DNA of 64,000 nucleotides from Aquila chrysaetos chrysaetos (Eukaryota; Chordata; Aves; Accipitriformes; Accipitridae), in NCBI RefSeq assembly GCF_900496995.4, contig NC_044024.1:434001-498000 (forward strand), given 5' to 3'. Under the pieces are notes generated by a model. It saw only the letters and a program-made list of their open reading frames with translations. It did not search any database and was not told the DNA's origin. Positions 14,117-33,429 of this stretch are shown here, piece by piece (within the stretch, counting starts at the first letter, position 1; the number at the start of each line of letters is the position of its first letter). The position numbers and the translations under genes are program-made.

Positions 14117-17100
14117 ACTCACTCTTGTAGATCACGTTGCAGAGAAGTAGATAAGCACAGATGCTTACCTTTTATTCTTTCACTGACTTCCAAGTAACTC
14201 TTGAACACTTGCATGCTGGGGAGAAAAAGAACATCAAATAATTTCTACTCTGCTGATCACTTGTAATTTACAGTATTGCCGAGAACTTTAAAATACAAGT
14301 TGCTTGGAGTTAAAAAAGAGTTTCAAGAAAGGTTTTAAACGGAAAAGTGACTTACTGGGGAGAAGTTTGAGATGGATGGAGGTGACGGTGGAGGGACTGC
14401 AGAAGTGACTGGTGGATACAGACCTGTCCAGTGCTACTGGTGACCCAAAGGCAGAGCAGTGCTGGAGGTGGGGGTGATGCTTGGAAGTAGCAGCCTGGAG
14501 ACAGGGCACTGGTTTTGTGGTCAGGCTTCCCCTGTGCTACAGGCTGGGTCAGGTAAGCCCCACTCCTTGACAGCGTTTTGGTGCCCACAGCCCATTGAAT
14601 GCAGTGGGTGGAGAATTCAGCCTGGGGTGTCCCGAGCCCCTCCCGGATGCTCAGAGCTGGCCCCGGGGCAGACGGTGGGCACAGGAGTCAGGGCATTACT
14701 GCAGGCACCGGGCTTGGTGCATTACTGTGGGCACAGCTAATGTCTGTCTGAAGAGAAAGTCCTGGAGGTCACTTGGGTGAAACCAGTTTGGTCAGGGGAA
14801 CCAAAGCTCAGGACTCCCAGGTGAAAGACTTCACAGTCTTGTGCGTGTTCTGGAAATACTTTTTTTAAGAGCTGCCTTAGCTCAGTCAATACCCCTGAAA
14901 ACCCACTCTATCAGTTTTGAGCTAACTCTGGTTTTGGCCTTCCCTTCCCCTGCAGGCAGGGCTGGGGGTTTGCCACTGGGGCTGTCCCAGGTCAGGGGAC
15001 AGTGCTACAGCCCCATGTCCTGGTGCCATGCAGCAGACCTCTATGGCAGGAGATAGTCTTGGGTTTCTTTTCTCGGTCTGAAGAGGAAAAATTATACTTT
15101 GAGAGGGTTTTGTGGTTTTTCTAACATCTTTTGATCTTTAGGACCAGCCAAATCAAACATATTTTCCTGGATACACACTCTGCTTCTTTTTTTCCCCAAC
15201 TTTCTCTCAAATCCAAGTTTCACCTGGAGTCCCCCAAGACAAATGCTTGTTGCTACCTGTGCTTTGCTGCACACCGTAAGGAGACTGCAGTGGCCCCTAG
15301 CAGGGGCATTGCTCCAGGGAAGCCCGGATGGTTTGGCATTGGAATGGCCTGGTGGGAGCCATGGGACGAGCCTGGTGCCGTGGGGCACGGGGGTTGCTGG
15401 CTCCTGTCCCCCCGAGATGTGTGGGAAATACCTCCTGCCTGCTCTCACCCAGGGAGAACTGCTCTGAAAACACCTCCTGTGATACTACTGAAAGCCAGAA
15501 ACAAGTAAATGCACTTTAGGCTCTGCACTTTAGCTTTTCCTAACTCTGTTTTGCTGAGCTAACCGCTAATGCAACCCACCTGCTTCCCTCCCCTCCAAGA
15601 GGAAAAAGAGGCAGCAGGCTCCCAGAGGCAAAGAGAAGGAAAACTAGGATATTGTAGAGAGAAGGTAGCAGCTGTGTAATTTTACATAACAAAGCAATTT
15701 TGGGAGGTTTTGGCTCATTCTTGTACTATAGTAAAATTTTTTTGTGTGCAGCTGATGCAGCTACAGTTGGGCTGCACTCTGAAATGGATCAGCATGAGAA
15801 ATGGGTTGTTAAAACCATAAACCTTTGATCAGGTGCAGAAGTGAAGCTGGGTCTTATTTTGATTCCTGCAGTTGGTTTACATCTCCAGAAAGAGATGCCT
15901 AGGCACAGGGTGGCAGGTGGTGAAATCTAGCTGGGAGATGGTCAACAACCAGAGGTGGGCAAAAGGGTGCTTATGGAGACATCCTCCCAATTTTTTTCTC
16001 CAGCTAACAAGCCCTTCTTTGGTGCTTGGTTTTTGAGTGCCAAAGTAAAAAACACTGACATAAAGCTTGTGGCTTGCCAACGAGCAGTTTGGAGCACAGA
16101 GTCAGAGATGGCTCTCGGGAAAGGGCTCTTCCTGCTGACAGTGCCCTCATCTCTGTATGTCAGTTTGCAAAAGAGTGAGGTTTGCCTTCTAGAGTGTGCT
16201 GTGTCTCTATCCCTGAGTTTTTTGATGTCGAAAAGAGATGTGGGGGGTTCATTCAGGAATGTGAACGCAGCATCTAGCATTTAAAGGAAATAGTAGGTAT
16301 AAAGTTTTTTTTTCTTGAAAGTCAGGAATTTTAGTGAGTGCAGCTGGGGATGTGGCAATCATGTTAAGGAGAGAAAATAAAGCATTGGCTAATTATGCTT
16401 TTCTTGGAGCAGAGTTGAATGAAGTGCAGTTGAAAAGAGAGAAGGGACTGCATGCAAGAAATGTTTTTTGTAATACGAATGCAAACTAATCCAAGCTGGA
16501 ATAGTCATCAGTGTTTCAAAAACTTAGCCTTTGAAACAGAGATATTTGAAAAAATGACACACACACACCCCGCCCTGTCCCAGAATGAGTAAGAGCCATT
16601 GAAAGAGACTGTGAATATTATAAGGACAAAAGAATCTAGTGGGAGACTCCTGGGCTAGAAGAGATGTAAAAGAATGCTGTCAAGTAGGTGAGCACTGGTC
16701 AGGTGAAGGTAAGGAATGCTATCTCAGGGTGATCTTCTTCCAGAGCTGACTTCCATGTACGTGAGATGAGGCTGAGAAGCATTTTCTGCTTCTTGCTGTT
16801 ATTCTGCCATGGCTTTCCTCCCTGAAAGACGTGCTGCCTGCACAGGGCTGTGTCCTCTGAAGTCATTTGCCTCCTCCAGCTCCATAGCAAGACCCTCATG
16901 AGTTCACAGCAGCCAAACTCAGTAACCATAGTCTGGCTTGAGAGACTGAAGTTGAAAATTTTGGGTTTTGTAGACAAATATTTGCTTCCTAAGGAAAACA
17001 AGATTTTTTTTTTTTTTTAATGAATGGGGTAAAATTTTTTTGTCCATAGCTAAAATTTCAGATTGGCACTGATTACATTTATGTCCTGGCTTTCATTCAG

Positions 17101-18828
17101 CTTTTCAGTGAAAAAACAGCGTGTTCAGAACACAAATATAACTTGCAAAACCTATTCTCTGGTCACTTTCTGAAAAAGCAAGCTGCTGTTCAAGGATGGG
17201 TTTTGTAATTGTGTGTTTCAGGGCTCATATCATCCCTGTCTCCGGGGAGTCTTCAGAAGTGTTTCAAGGCTTCTTATTTCAATTTTCCTTTCAAATTATA
17301 TTTTATCTTCTGCATCACTTATTAAAGGAACAGGGCTCTCAGTTCCCATTTGAACATTTGTAGCTGCTAGTAAAATCAGACTAGGGGGTTTTTTGGTTAC
17401 TTTTCAGAAACTTCAGAGCAGTTTTTACTCTAGTGCATTGTCCCATCCTCCCAGAGGACTTTTCTTCAAACTAAGGAAAAAAAAAAGGCACAACAGAAGC
17501 TTCAACAGCAACTTGCCTATCTCTGCCAATGGGACTTGGCTCCAGAACAGGCTGTCTGGCTTTTTCTCCTGCTATTGAATCCTCTGCAAAGGGGAAAAAA
17601 ACCCCCACATTACCTGAAGCTGGTAGTGCTTGTTTCCAACTCCTGATGGACTATGATCAGCAGCTGCCACATTGCTGACGATTGCCTTCTCTGTATGTGT
17701 TGTCTCCACTATATCAATCAAATCTTCCATGTCAAGAGCAAATCTTCCAGATTAGCATATGTCAAATTTCATGTCCTGAACTGATAGTGTGTCCCTTGGT
17801 TACTCTGCTGTGTTTTTCCTTTACAGTCATTTGATAGTCACAGGAAATAGGAAATAACATGAAATTGTAGAATATAATTTTGCACTTTCTCACTGCTTAG
17901 AATTATGTGCTATAATCCACTTGAGCATTTTGCTGTGGATGACCTATATATACTACAGCTGACCTCTGCTGTGCGTGTCTGGCACACTGAATTAGAAATA
18001 ATTGCAGATACATTAGAGAAGTCACGGAAAACCTGTCAGGTACATTTGTACCAAGCTTTATAAAGGCGATTGGGCGGAGCTCACTCCCACTCTTGAATTG
18101 GGAATTTCTCCCTCTCCAGGCAAGGGACACACATCTAATTAAGACCGCTTTCTAGGAAAGGAGCAAAAGGGGGTCCTGCAGAGCCGAGTTCCCTCTCAGA
18201 AATGCTGCTGGATATCTAGTGTAGACGTGCTTATTTGGCAATAAAATGGGATAACTTATGCACATCCCCTTCTCCAAAGACCCTAGAATAAGTGAGCTGG
18301 TATGAGCAAACCTAAACTCCTCTGAGAAGAAAGTCAATGGAGAGAGAGAGATACTTTTGCTTTCACAAATAGTCCTGCTGGGATGAGAAAGGCTGCAAGC
18401 GACCGAGATGAACGGTTGCTGATGGATGGGTTCAGCCTCTCTTGGCCCCTCTGAGGATGGAGAGCGGCTGTGGTCCGGCTCCGACGGCCCACAGGGAGTC
18501 TGCTCACGGAGAGGCTCTGGGTGGCAAAGGGTCACGTTCCTTTTAAATGACAAAGGGTTGTGCTGAATTAAATTGCTGTTGCAAAAAGAAAGTAGCAAAC
18601 ATACTCAAATGTCTCTTAGCACAAAATATTAGATTTGCACTCGTTCCAGGCTGCAGAACTGGGTGTTTTAGGTGTTTCAGGGTAAACATATGGGGTACTG
18701 TACATGGCTCCTTTTAGTTATGTTTGCAAAAGCTGGTCCATGATAATACAGCATTTGGAGCACAAGGTCATGTAGTTCCTTACCATGCATCAGTTCACTG
18801 TGGATATTTTTACAGGTTGCTTATATGT

Positions 18829-18856
18829 CAATCTTCACTATGGAAAGTGAAGATTG
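18829..18856. repeat. Perfect inverted repeat (11-bp stem, 6-nt loop)
   Basis: The arms CAATCTTCACT (18829-18839) and AGTGAAGATTG (18846-18856) are exact reverse complements separated by ATGGAA. No gene or mobile element is recognisable around it. Confidence 0.85.
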
Positions 18857-21800
18857 GCCCAGCACATCCAAAGAAGTTATTTTCAGCTCCTAACTCAAGC
18901 ATTGGCATCCTGGGTAATCCCACACAGGTCCTCTGATAATCTGTCCCTTCCCTCTGTCTGCAAAATGGGAATTGTGTTTCACTGCCTCGCAGGAAAGCTG
19001 TGAGAATGAAAGCTCAAATACTATTTCAGGGGGATTTAAGTACCTTGGCAGATAGACAGTCTGTGCCCAGCTCCTTTCTTTCACGTTTTTCCCCCACAAA
19101 GACGAATTTTTTTTCTCTGTGGAAAAAAAAAGACATTGAAACCGTACAGTGTCTTTTTACCTCAGGGCAATCCATTCCATGAAGAAGAAAGCACTGCACT
19201 TCAAGCACGACCTGACAGTAATTAGCGAGTTTACTTTGGCATGACTAAATAAACTGTGCTCCGCCCACTCCCTTTTTGGCTGAGCATCTTCTCATTACAC
19301 AACTCGCTTCTCTCTTTGTTTTCCGATGCTGCTTCTCCCCAGAAGCGAGCAGGTACAAAGCGCTGTTCCAGAAGCCCTGCTCTAGCAGAAGGGCTGCAGG
19401 TGCTGGTGCAGCGGCAGCATCGCTGCGGTGCCGGCTGAGCAAGGGTGGCCGCAGCCCCCAGCCCACCCCAAATGTCAAACAAACCGCGCAGGCTGAAGGC
19501 ACCAGCTGTGCTCCTGGCAGAGCTGGCAGCCTGCATCACGTCTCCGATTCGGACCAAAGGGAAAATGATAATCTCTCCAAGTGACATACAGGATTCGTAG
19601 GCTGAAGTTGGCTCCTGGGCACAATTAGGAGCATTCAGAGCTTTATGTGTTGCAAGTCTTAGCAATGTGGAGGCAAAACCTGGTGGGAGAGCAGATGCAA
19701 ATGAATATGAAAGGAGAGCTTCATCGTTTCTGGGAGCTCAGTGTGAGTATGTTCAGCTGGGTGCGAGTGAGGACATAATGCCCGGCTCCGCTCAGCTTGT
19801 TGTTTGCAGAAGCAGAATCCCGTTTCAATTCAAGATAATTGGCTGGAATAGGTTTACTTTTCCTTCAGAGCTTGTTCCATATAACATGTCCTCTTAATGG
19901 TGGATTCTTCCTCATCTAAAACCATTGACAAGCCTGGTAATAGAAGGAACTGACAATTTCACGTGTGTGTAAAGGTAGTGCAAAGAAATTCATCCATCTT
20001 CCCATCAGTCCCGTTAGCTGGGAAGAAAGTTCTGCAGCAGATTTGCAGTGACTCAGCACGAGTTCTTGGATAAGGGTGTTCTGCAATACGTCCCCACCTT
20101 GGAGGGTTTTTTTCCCAAGTGGTTTGCTGGGTCTCCCAGAGGGAGTAAACTGGCATAAGGATTTCAGGAAAGGAGTTTGTGCACTCAGGTGCTGAACTAT
20201 GATTTGGCTTATCCTGTTCAAGGATCCCATAGTAGGAAGAGCAGGTTACTGGGAGAGATACAGGGCTTAACTTCCTCCTAACTCTCTCAGAACTGGAGGC
20301 CCAAACAGCTCAACTGTCATAAACAATTTTCCTCAGTTTTACAGATGTCCAAACTTTGAGTCGTAGGCTGATACTGATGGACTGTCCCTGCATATGAACT
20401 TCTCGTGTTGTGCCCGGGTCATGCTGAAGGCAGCAGAGTGACCCTGAGCACACGAGCATGAAAAGGGGAGTGGGAAGACAGAACTGTAGCTGTTTATTTC
20501 AGCGTATTTGAGGGAGAACTAGTAAAAACAGTAACTAAAACACACCTTTCACTCTGAGAGTGGGGGCCGAAAGAACCTGAAACAAAGAAGAAATACTGCA
20601 AGGCTTTGCCTACCAAAAGCCGCTATTCTTTACTGCAGATTGCTGAGATGGAGAACAAATTTGTTCATGCTGTGACACTTATTTGATTCTGAGCAGGTCC
20701 TTGACAGTGCTGGAAGTAACCCTGGCAGTGGGTAATGGCATGTAACCACAGGCAACAGCAGCCCTGAAGCTCCACACTCTCTATTCTCCTCTGTAGTTAG
20801 TACCCTTTTGCTTCTCGAAAGCACCTCTCCATCAGATTTTCTGATGTTGCTTATTAGGCTGCCCTTCTCCAGAGTAGTGTTCCTCTGCCTGGAGCGGATG
20901 TGGCTCTGCGGGTCAGATCCCATCGTCTCCACGGCCCCCAGCTCCAGGTTGCCTGTCTGTAGTCCTGAAAGCCAGAGACATTGCCAGCAGCTCCCTTGGC
21001 TGATGCTCAATGATTGAAGAGCTTTAGTTCAGTGTCCACATCATTGAACACTGCATTAATTGGATGCTGAGACAGATCGGCAGACATCAGGTAGGATGTG
21101 TGATTGTTTGCAGGTCACACCCGCACAGATCCTGCCTGGGTCTGAATCGAATCACTTTGACAAGCAATACGGAGTGCTGCACTTAGCAGAAGGGGCTCCC
21201 ATTTTGGGGCTGCACTGAATCATTTAAGTGTTCACAATGTGAAGATCGAACTGCAGACTTACTAGACTCCCTAAATAAACCTTATCTGCACCAAACACAC
21301 CCATCAATTTTATTGCCATCAAGCAGATATAGAAGGAATTAGTTGTCATGGAATGCTTCTAATTTAAAGTTAGCAGCTGTTATTTCAGAGTGGCAAATTT
21401 TGTGATTTTGCCTAAAAGTGTGCCCTCAGTAAATTAAAACATTTTGTAAAAGCTGGATTATGATTATATCTGCAATGGCTCTCACATATTGAGAGGGGAA
21501 TGTAAGAGAAAGCCTATAGTGAATAATGTTAGTGGGTATGAAGGAACAGACAGGTAAAACTCGTGTTACCAAGTGATGCAGGCTGAGCAGATCTTTTCCT
21601 CCCCAGAAGCCAAACCTTGGCGTACCTGCATAGAAAACCATTCCCCAAAGCACTTGGTGTCCTTACACCCCAGAACACTGTCACGGTGTAAAAGGCCTCC
21701 GAATGCCTTTTAAAGGAAATGCAGTTTGGAGTGTTGCTTCCACCTGTGGTTGTGGCTGCGGCAATGCCGGTGGGACTGGGCTGGGTGAGCAGAGCGAGGC

Positions 21801-24038
21801 ATGGTGCAGGCTCTCAGCAGGCTGCTGTCCCTCCCGGCCCTCCGCATACCTGGCACTACAGCGGGACACTGCTGCTTGGCAGGTCCGGACATCCCAAAGC
21901 TTGCCTGCCTTTCCCTGTCTTCAGATGCAGTCTACTGTAGGCTTTGCTATTGCCATGACATTAAGCTGTTCTGCAGAGTCAACAGCCCCTAAGTTAAATA
22001 TAGTTGTGATTTTGAATGGTTAGCATCTGTCCGAATTACAGAGCTGTTTTATTTAATTCATTACTGGGGTAGTCACTCCATTATCACTAAACATGGTTTA
22101 TTTATTAAGTCTTATTATCAAGTCCATGAAATGTCCTGCAAGATTTCTGTGCCTGTTCATCCTACGTTTTCTGAGTCACATAAGCTGTACTAGTCATTGC
22201 AAATGAAGAGGAATATAGTGTCCTCAGTGCATTAAAGCAAATATAAAAAAAAAAAAATTCCCAAATCATGGATTTCAAGGACTGTCCAAACTTATTTACA
22301 ACACACCTTTTGAGTGAAAGAAAAAAATCTAGGGGTTGATATATAGGTCTCATTGTTTCTGTTATTTACCAAACCTGTATTTAAAACAGAAAAGTGTAAA
22401 CTATTAGCTGCTTAGGGAACGGGAATCTTTCAAAAGGCTGCCGGATGCAACAGGCACATTGAAGGAACTTTTCCTCATTTAGACTTGGGAATTATAGCTA
22501 CTGAATTTTCTCTCTCTGGACAAGGCTCAAGCACTGAATCTTCCCGTCTACTCCAGCTGTTTTCAACTCTGAGTGGCAAAGCAGAGCCATTTTCTTTTTC
22601 AAGCCAGAAATCTCATTTTTGCACCAGAAGACCTTGTTTTAGGTTTTGCTATAATCTGTGTGCTTCTACCTCTCTGCAGCATGGTCCCCTGGGAACCCTG
22701 GCCTGGGAGGACAGAGGATGCTCTTGGAGGCACAGTCGGTTTCTCTGTGGGTTGCTCTGTGGATCTTCATTGTGTGTTCTGAAGCAGAAATGGCTCAAAA
22801 GTGGCAGCAGTTCTGAGCAGCAGCTTCCTCTTGAGCAGCTCTCACGACCTTTCCCTACAGGCCTGTACTCGGCACCAGCAACGGAGCTCAGAGAAGGATG
22901 GACAGAGACACAGACAAGAAGCTGAAAATGATAGGAACTTTTGCATTAGGAAAATGTTTAATGTAATGGCCTTGTATTCTCGGTATTTCTATTACGCCCT
23001 CTTATGAGGTCTTTACATACCTCATAAATATGAAATATAGTAATCTGCAGGGACCTGTAGGGACAATTTTATTCAGCTTTGCAAGCTCAATACTCCGGTA
23101 ATGAAAGCATTTTCTTCACATCTTCATGGGAGCAGACAGGGACAAGCATTTTAATGTGTATACCTACTAAGACTGTGGTAACACAGCCCGGGGAGACAGA
23201 TTCCATTACTATCATGATTTGGCTCATCATTAAGTACTGCCCAGTAACGAAGACGAATCATGTCTTTAGAAGCCATTTCTTTAAAATTAGCTTAAATTAA
23301 GGTGCAAGAGTGAGCAGCCCGAATGCAAACCTGCCTGTTCCCCGCTCAGCCCCTTCTGCCAGCCCTGCAGCCCGGTGCTGCCTGACTCCCCCCACCCCAG
23401 GGTGCGGGAGCCTGCTGCAGGAAGGCAGCACAGAAAGGCTCTTCACATCTGAGTTTCTGAGCTTGGAGCCGGAGGCTGCTCTGCAAATGACTGTGTCTGC
23501 AAAGGAAGGGAAGGAGAAGAGAAGGGATTCCCACCCATGTTGCTGCTCTTTGCTGCTGCTCTCCCCCCTTCCTGGCTCAGTGCACAGAAGACCTGGCTGT
23601 GGCAGGAGTCTCCCTGGACACCCAACAGCACCCTGAAACTTCTGTTCTTGTTTTCAGGTTGCGTTTCATGTTTTACACTGTCCTCCAAAACATGGGAGAG
23701 CGAGAAGGGGATGGTGCCAGGCGCAAAGCTGGGAGCTCTCTGGAGGCAGACATGCTCTGATGTTCTCTGTCTACTAAAACTCTGGAACAGAGAGAAAGAG
23801 AGATGCTGCCAATTAGTAAAGATGCTTTACCCCATGTAGCTGTTGTGTTGGGAGGAAGAGGAGAGAGGAGACAGGGAAGATCAGGGCACATCTGCTCTCT
23901 CTGTATTTTGCTGCTCTGCTAGATCTGCACGTCAGACTTTCCCATTGTCTATGTGTGGGGTTGCAATACACCTCAGGATAAACTAGGAAGAGATACGCTA
24001 TTGGCTATTTGCTAGGCGGTGTGTCATCTGGCAGGCTG

Positions 24039-24045
24039 TATATAT
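24039..24045 (+). promoter_or_regulatory. Candidate TATA box of the GPR83-family gene
   Basis: TATATAT sits in a G/C-richer setting about 580 bp upstream of the chosen ATG. A start site about 25-30 bp downstream would fall near 24,070, giving a leader of roughly 550 nt if there is no 5' UTR intron. No CpG island covers this region, which fits a tissue-restricted TATA-type promoter. An acceptor-like ATTTCAG at 24,336-24,342 leaves open a spliced leader and a more distant promoter. Confidence 0.4.
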
Positions 24046-24190
24046 CACAGGGAAAGCAGGGACCACTCAGCCTCTGAGCAAAGCTGCTTCAGTGTATAGC
24101 TCAGAGATACTTTGAGAATGAAAAGGGAAAGGCAGCCCTTGCTTTTTTGATTCTGACAAGCTCTGAAAACTCCTGGGAAACAGAGACCTG

Positions 24191-24331
24191 ATGGATGAAG
24201 GACTACGTGGAAAACCAGTAAAGCAGATTTCAAAGGAGAAGTTGCAGGAGAGAAGCAGAGCAGTGCCCAAAAGGAAATATTCACTAGCATTTCTTCCTAG
24301 GTGCAGAGAGAAAGTGTTTGGGGATCTCTGA
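24191..24331 (+). other. Upstream ORF of 46 codons in the predicted leader
   Basis: An ATG at 24191 opens a 46-codon frame that ends at TGA 24329-24331, well before the receptor start at 24621. A shorter 10-codon frame begins at 24118, and two minimal ATG-stop frames lie near 24359 and 24368. If the leader is transcribed from the TATA-like element, these would be expected to reduce initiation at the receptor ATG. The peptide resembles nothing I recognise. Confidence 0.35.
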
Positions 24332-24494
24332 TATTTCAGCATCTGAATCAGCTTCTGTATGTAAGACATGCGGGATTGAAAAAGGACAGCAGCTGGAGAG
24401 TCCCTGGAGCAAAGCTCACAGGTAATCAACACAGGAAGAAGGACCCATTTATCAACTTTTGTAGGTAGTTTGCAACCACGGGGCAGATTTTTAA

Positions 24495-31475
<6,981 letters not shown>

Positions 31476-31515
31476 ACCCTTCATCTGATGGCCAGGCAGC
31501 ATTGTGTTGTAGTTG

Positions 31516-31690
31516 CAGAATCATGGGAAAAATTGAGTTGGAAAGGACTGCTGGAGACCATCTAGTCCAACCTTCCGCCCAAAGCAAGCTACCACCAGTT
31601 TTCAACTTGGTTGGTCATGACCATGCCCAGTCAGGTTTTCAAAAGTCTCCAGGAATGGACTGCCCATATGTGGGCTCCAGAATGAGGGGT
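31516..31690 (-). mobile_element. CR1 LINE fragment, antisense, in the 3' UTR
   Basis: Read on the minus strand this is the CR1 3' region: GGTTGGACTAGATGGTCTCC followed by AGTCCTTTCCAACTCAAT and an ATGATTCTG-like end. Read on the plus strand it shows the usual inverted signature AGAATCATGG ... GACCATCTAGTCCAACCTTC. The fragment starts about 40 bp after the receptor stop codon, so it is probably transcribed as part of the mRNA 3' UTR. Confidence 0.88.
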
Positions 31691-32349
31691 GTCGAGTGAA
31701 TTCTTCACTGGAACAGTCAGCACAGATCAAGAGAATTCTTTAACAGCACACAAAATCTGTCAAAGCCTAAGCAAACAAGGGGAACCTACACTGATTATAC
31801 ACACGCCAACTGATGTACACTGTTTTAAAGTAGATGGATGTTTATGCATATAGAAACACTGTATTGATTCTTTCTTTTTATTTATTTGTAATTTGTTCAG
31901 GATGAACAACATTTATAGCCATTCTCAAATTTATACCCGCAACATCTCAGCCATTTACTCTGCTGTTACAGAAACACCACAGCTCTGCCCGTCTGCCTCA
32001 GTGTGACCCAGGTGTGTTCCTTGCAGCATGGCAGACAGCCCTGCCTGCTGGTGAAGGGGGAAACATCTCAAAAATCACAATGGAAACACAGCTTAGAAGC
32101 AAGACAGCAAAAACTCACTCCATTTTTACAGGTGTTCTTCTTTCAGTGGCTTGTTTTGTTCTGTAAGGATTACTAGTAGTCACCATAAAACACCGCTTAT
32201 ACTGCAGTCTGTGGTCAAGAAATTATGCAAGTGAGCTTATTCTCAAGCACTAGCTAGCTGAGGAACCAACCCTTTCTTAAAACATATACCACCTGTCATT
32301 TTGTTAAGGACTAAACTAATGCTCACTCACCAAACACCACCAGACACCC

Positions 32350-32355
32350 AATAAA
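32350..32355 (+). promoter_or_regulatory. Candidate poly(A) signal AATAAA of the GPR83-family gene
   Basis: This is the first canonical AATAAA after the stop codon, about 875 nt downstream. T-rich sequence (GAATTTTTCATTTTTGTGC) follows within 20-40 nt and fits a downstream U/GU-rich element. Confidence 0.45.
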
Positions 32356-33423
32356 TAGAAATGGTTCCAGAGGAATTTTTCATTTTTGTGCTTTCCACCA
32401 TATTTCTTTTTTGATGTATTTCTGTTATCTATATAGGAGATACTAAATCTGAAGTAAAATGTTGACAGTCAAAATCATTTTATGGAGCTTGTACCAGTGG
32501 AGACACCATTTTGAGTCTGACAGTGTGACAGTCATGTCCACTGGTCCCAGCAAGTTAAGCTGTTTGACTTCAGTGTAACTCCCCAAGATGGGTGACAACG
32601 GCCTGTAGGGTATGTTCAGAGGAGGCCCTCAGGGACTGATGGACTTCGGAGACCAACCTCCCTCCCTCCCCTTCCAAATCAGGGACAGTCAGCTGGCAGG
32701 CCAGGGCTGGGAACTGGGCTGTGACCAGTTTCTCTGGCACTGGGAGTGCAGGCTCACTGTAGGCAAGCAAACTGGGGCTCTCGCTCTGTGTGTGAGGAAG
32801 GGCAGGTAGGTCCACACAAATATGCTACACAAATATGGCTCTTTACCTATTCCATTAAAAACTTCATGATTAAGCATAAAAACTGTATGCAAGCACTCAG
32901 AGGTGGTAAAGTCTGAATTGCCTTGCCAGGATGTATATGGAGACAAGGAGTGTTGGCCAGTAGGTACCTGTACTGCTGATATATGTCGGGCTTCATTATA
33001 GTCTCTAGACTTTCCCTCAACAATGTCTCACATCATTATATTTCCTAAGAAAATTGTATATTGTCATGTTTTAACGCTATTAATTGACCTTTCTTTAAAG
33101 TCTAAATTATTTGCAGTTGCAATAATACTTTATTTTTTACCAGTCCTCAAGAACTGTGTCCTTCGTGGCTTCACTGTCAGACTGGCAGCCCTTGCCCAGT
33201 GTGTCAGCCTGTCTGTCTGTCCTGGAGTTAACCCACCGGGCAGCAGCAATAACTGCTTGGCAGCTGCTGAACAGAGCACCCTGCTTTGCCTGAGGTGGAA
33301 CCTGCAATGTAAATCTAAATGTTGGGAAAAATCTGCAGTTTTTAGAACCAAAAGGCATGAGGGAGAAAAAGTTGGCACTAGATAAAAGAGTTCATTTGTA
33401 AACCTTTATATACTCCCCTGCTC

Positions 33424-33429
33424 AATAAA
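33424..33429 (+). promoter_or_regulatory. Alternative poly(A) signal AATAAA
   Basis: A second canonical hexamer lies about 1.95 kb after the stop. A CATGTGCC element follows roughly 20 nt later. It could be a distal site if the 3' UTR is long. Confidence 0.3.

Larger units (their letters stand above)
924..24038. other. HEPHL1 3' UTR followed by about 23 kb of intergenic DNA
   Basis: The HEPHL1 3' UTR starts at 924, but its end cannot be fixed: the first canonical AATAAA hexamers lie near 3913 and 3955, with an ATTAAA near 2635. Beyond this I find no exon with both convincing splice sites and a recognisable peptide. Open frames here are short and of low-complexity or random composition. Contents worth recording are a C17 tract (3038-3054), a short GGA repeat near 3615-3632, a G-rich patch (2239-2297), hairpins at 5020-5048 and 18829-18856, and a T19 tract (14098-14116). 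No CR1 or other transposon was recognised in this stretch. Confidence 0.6.
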
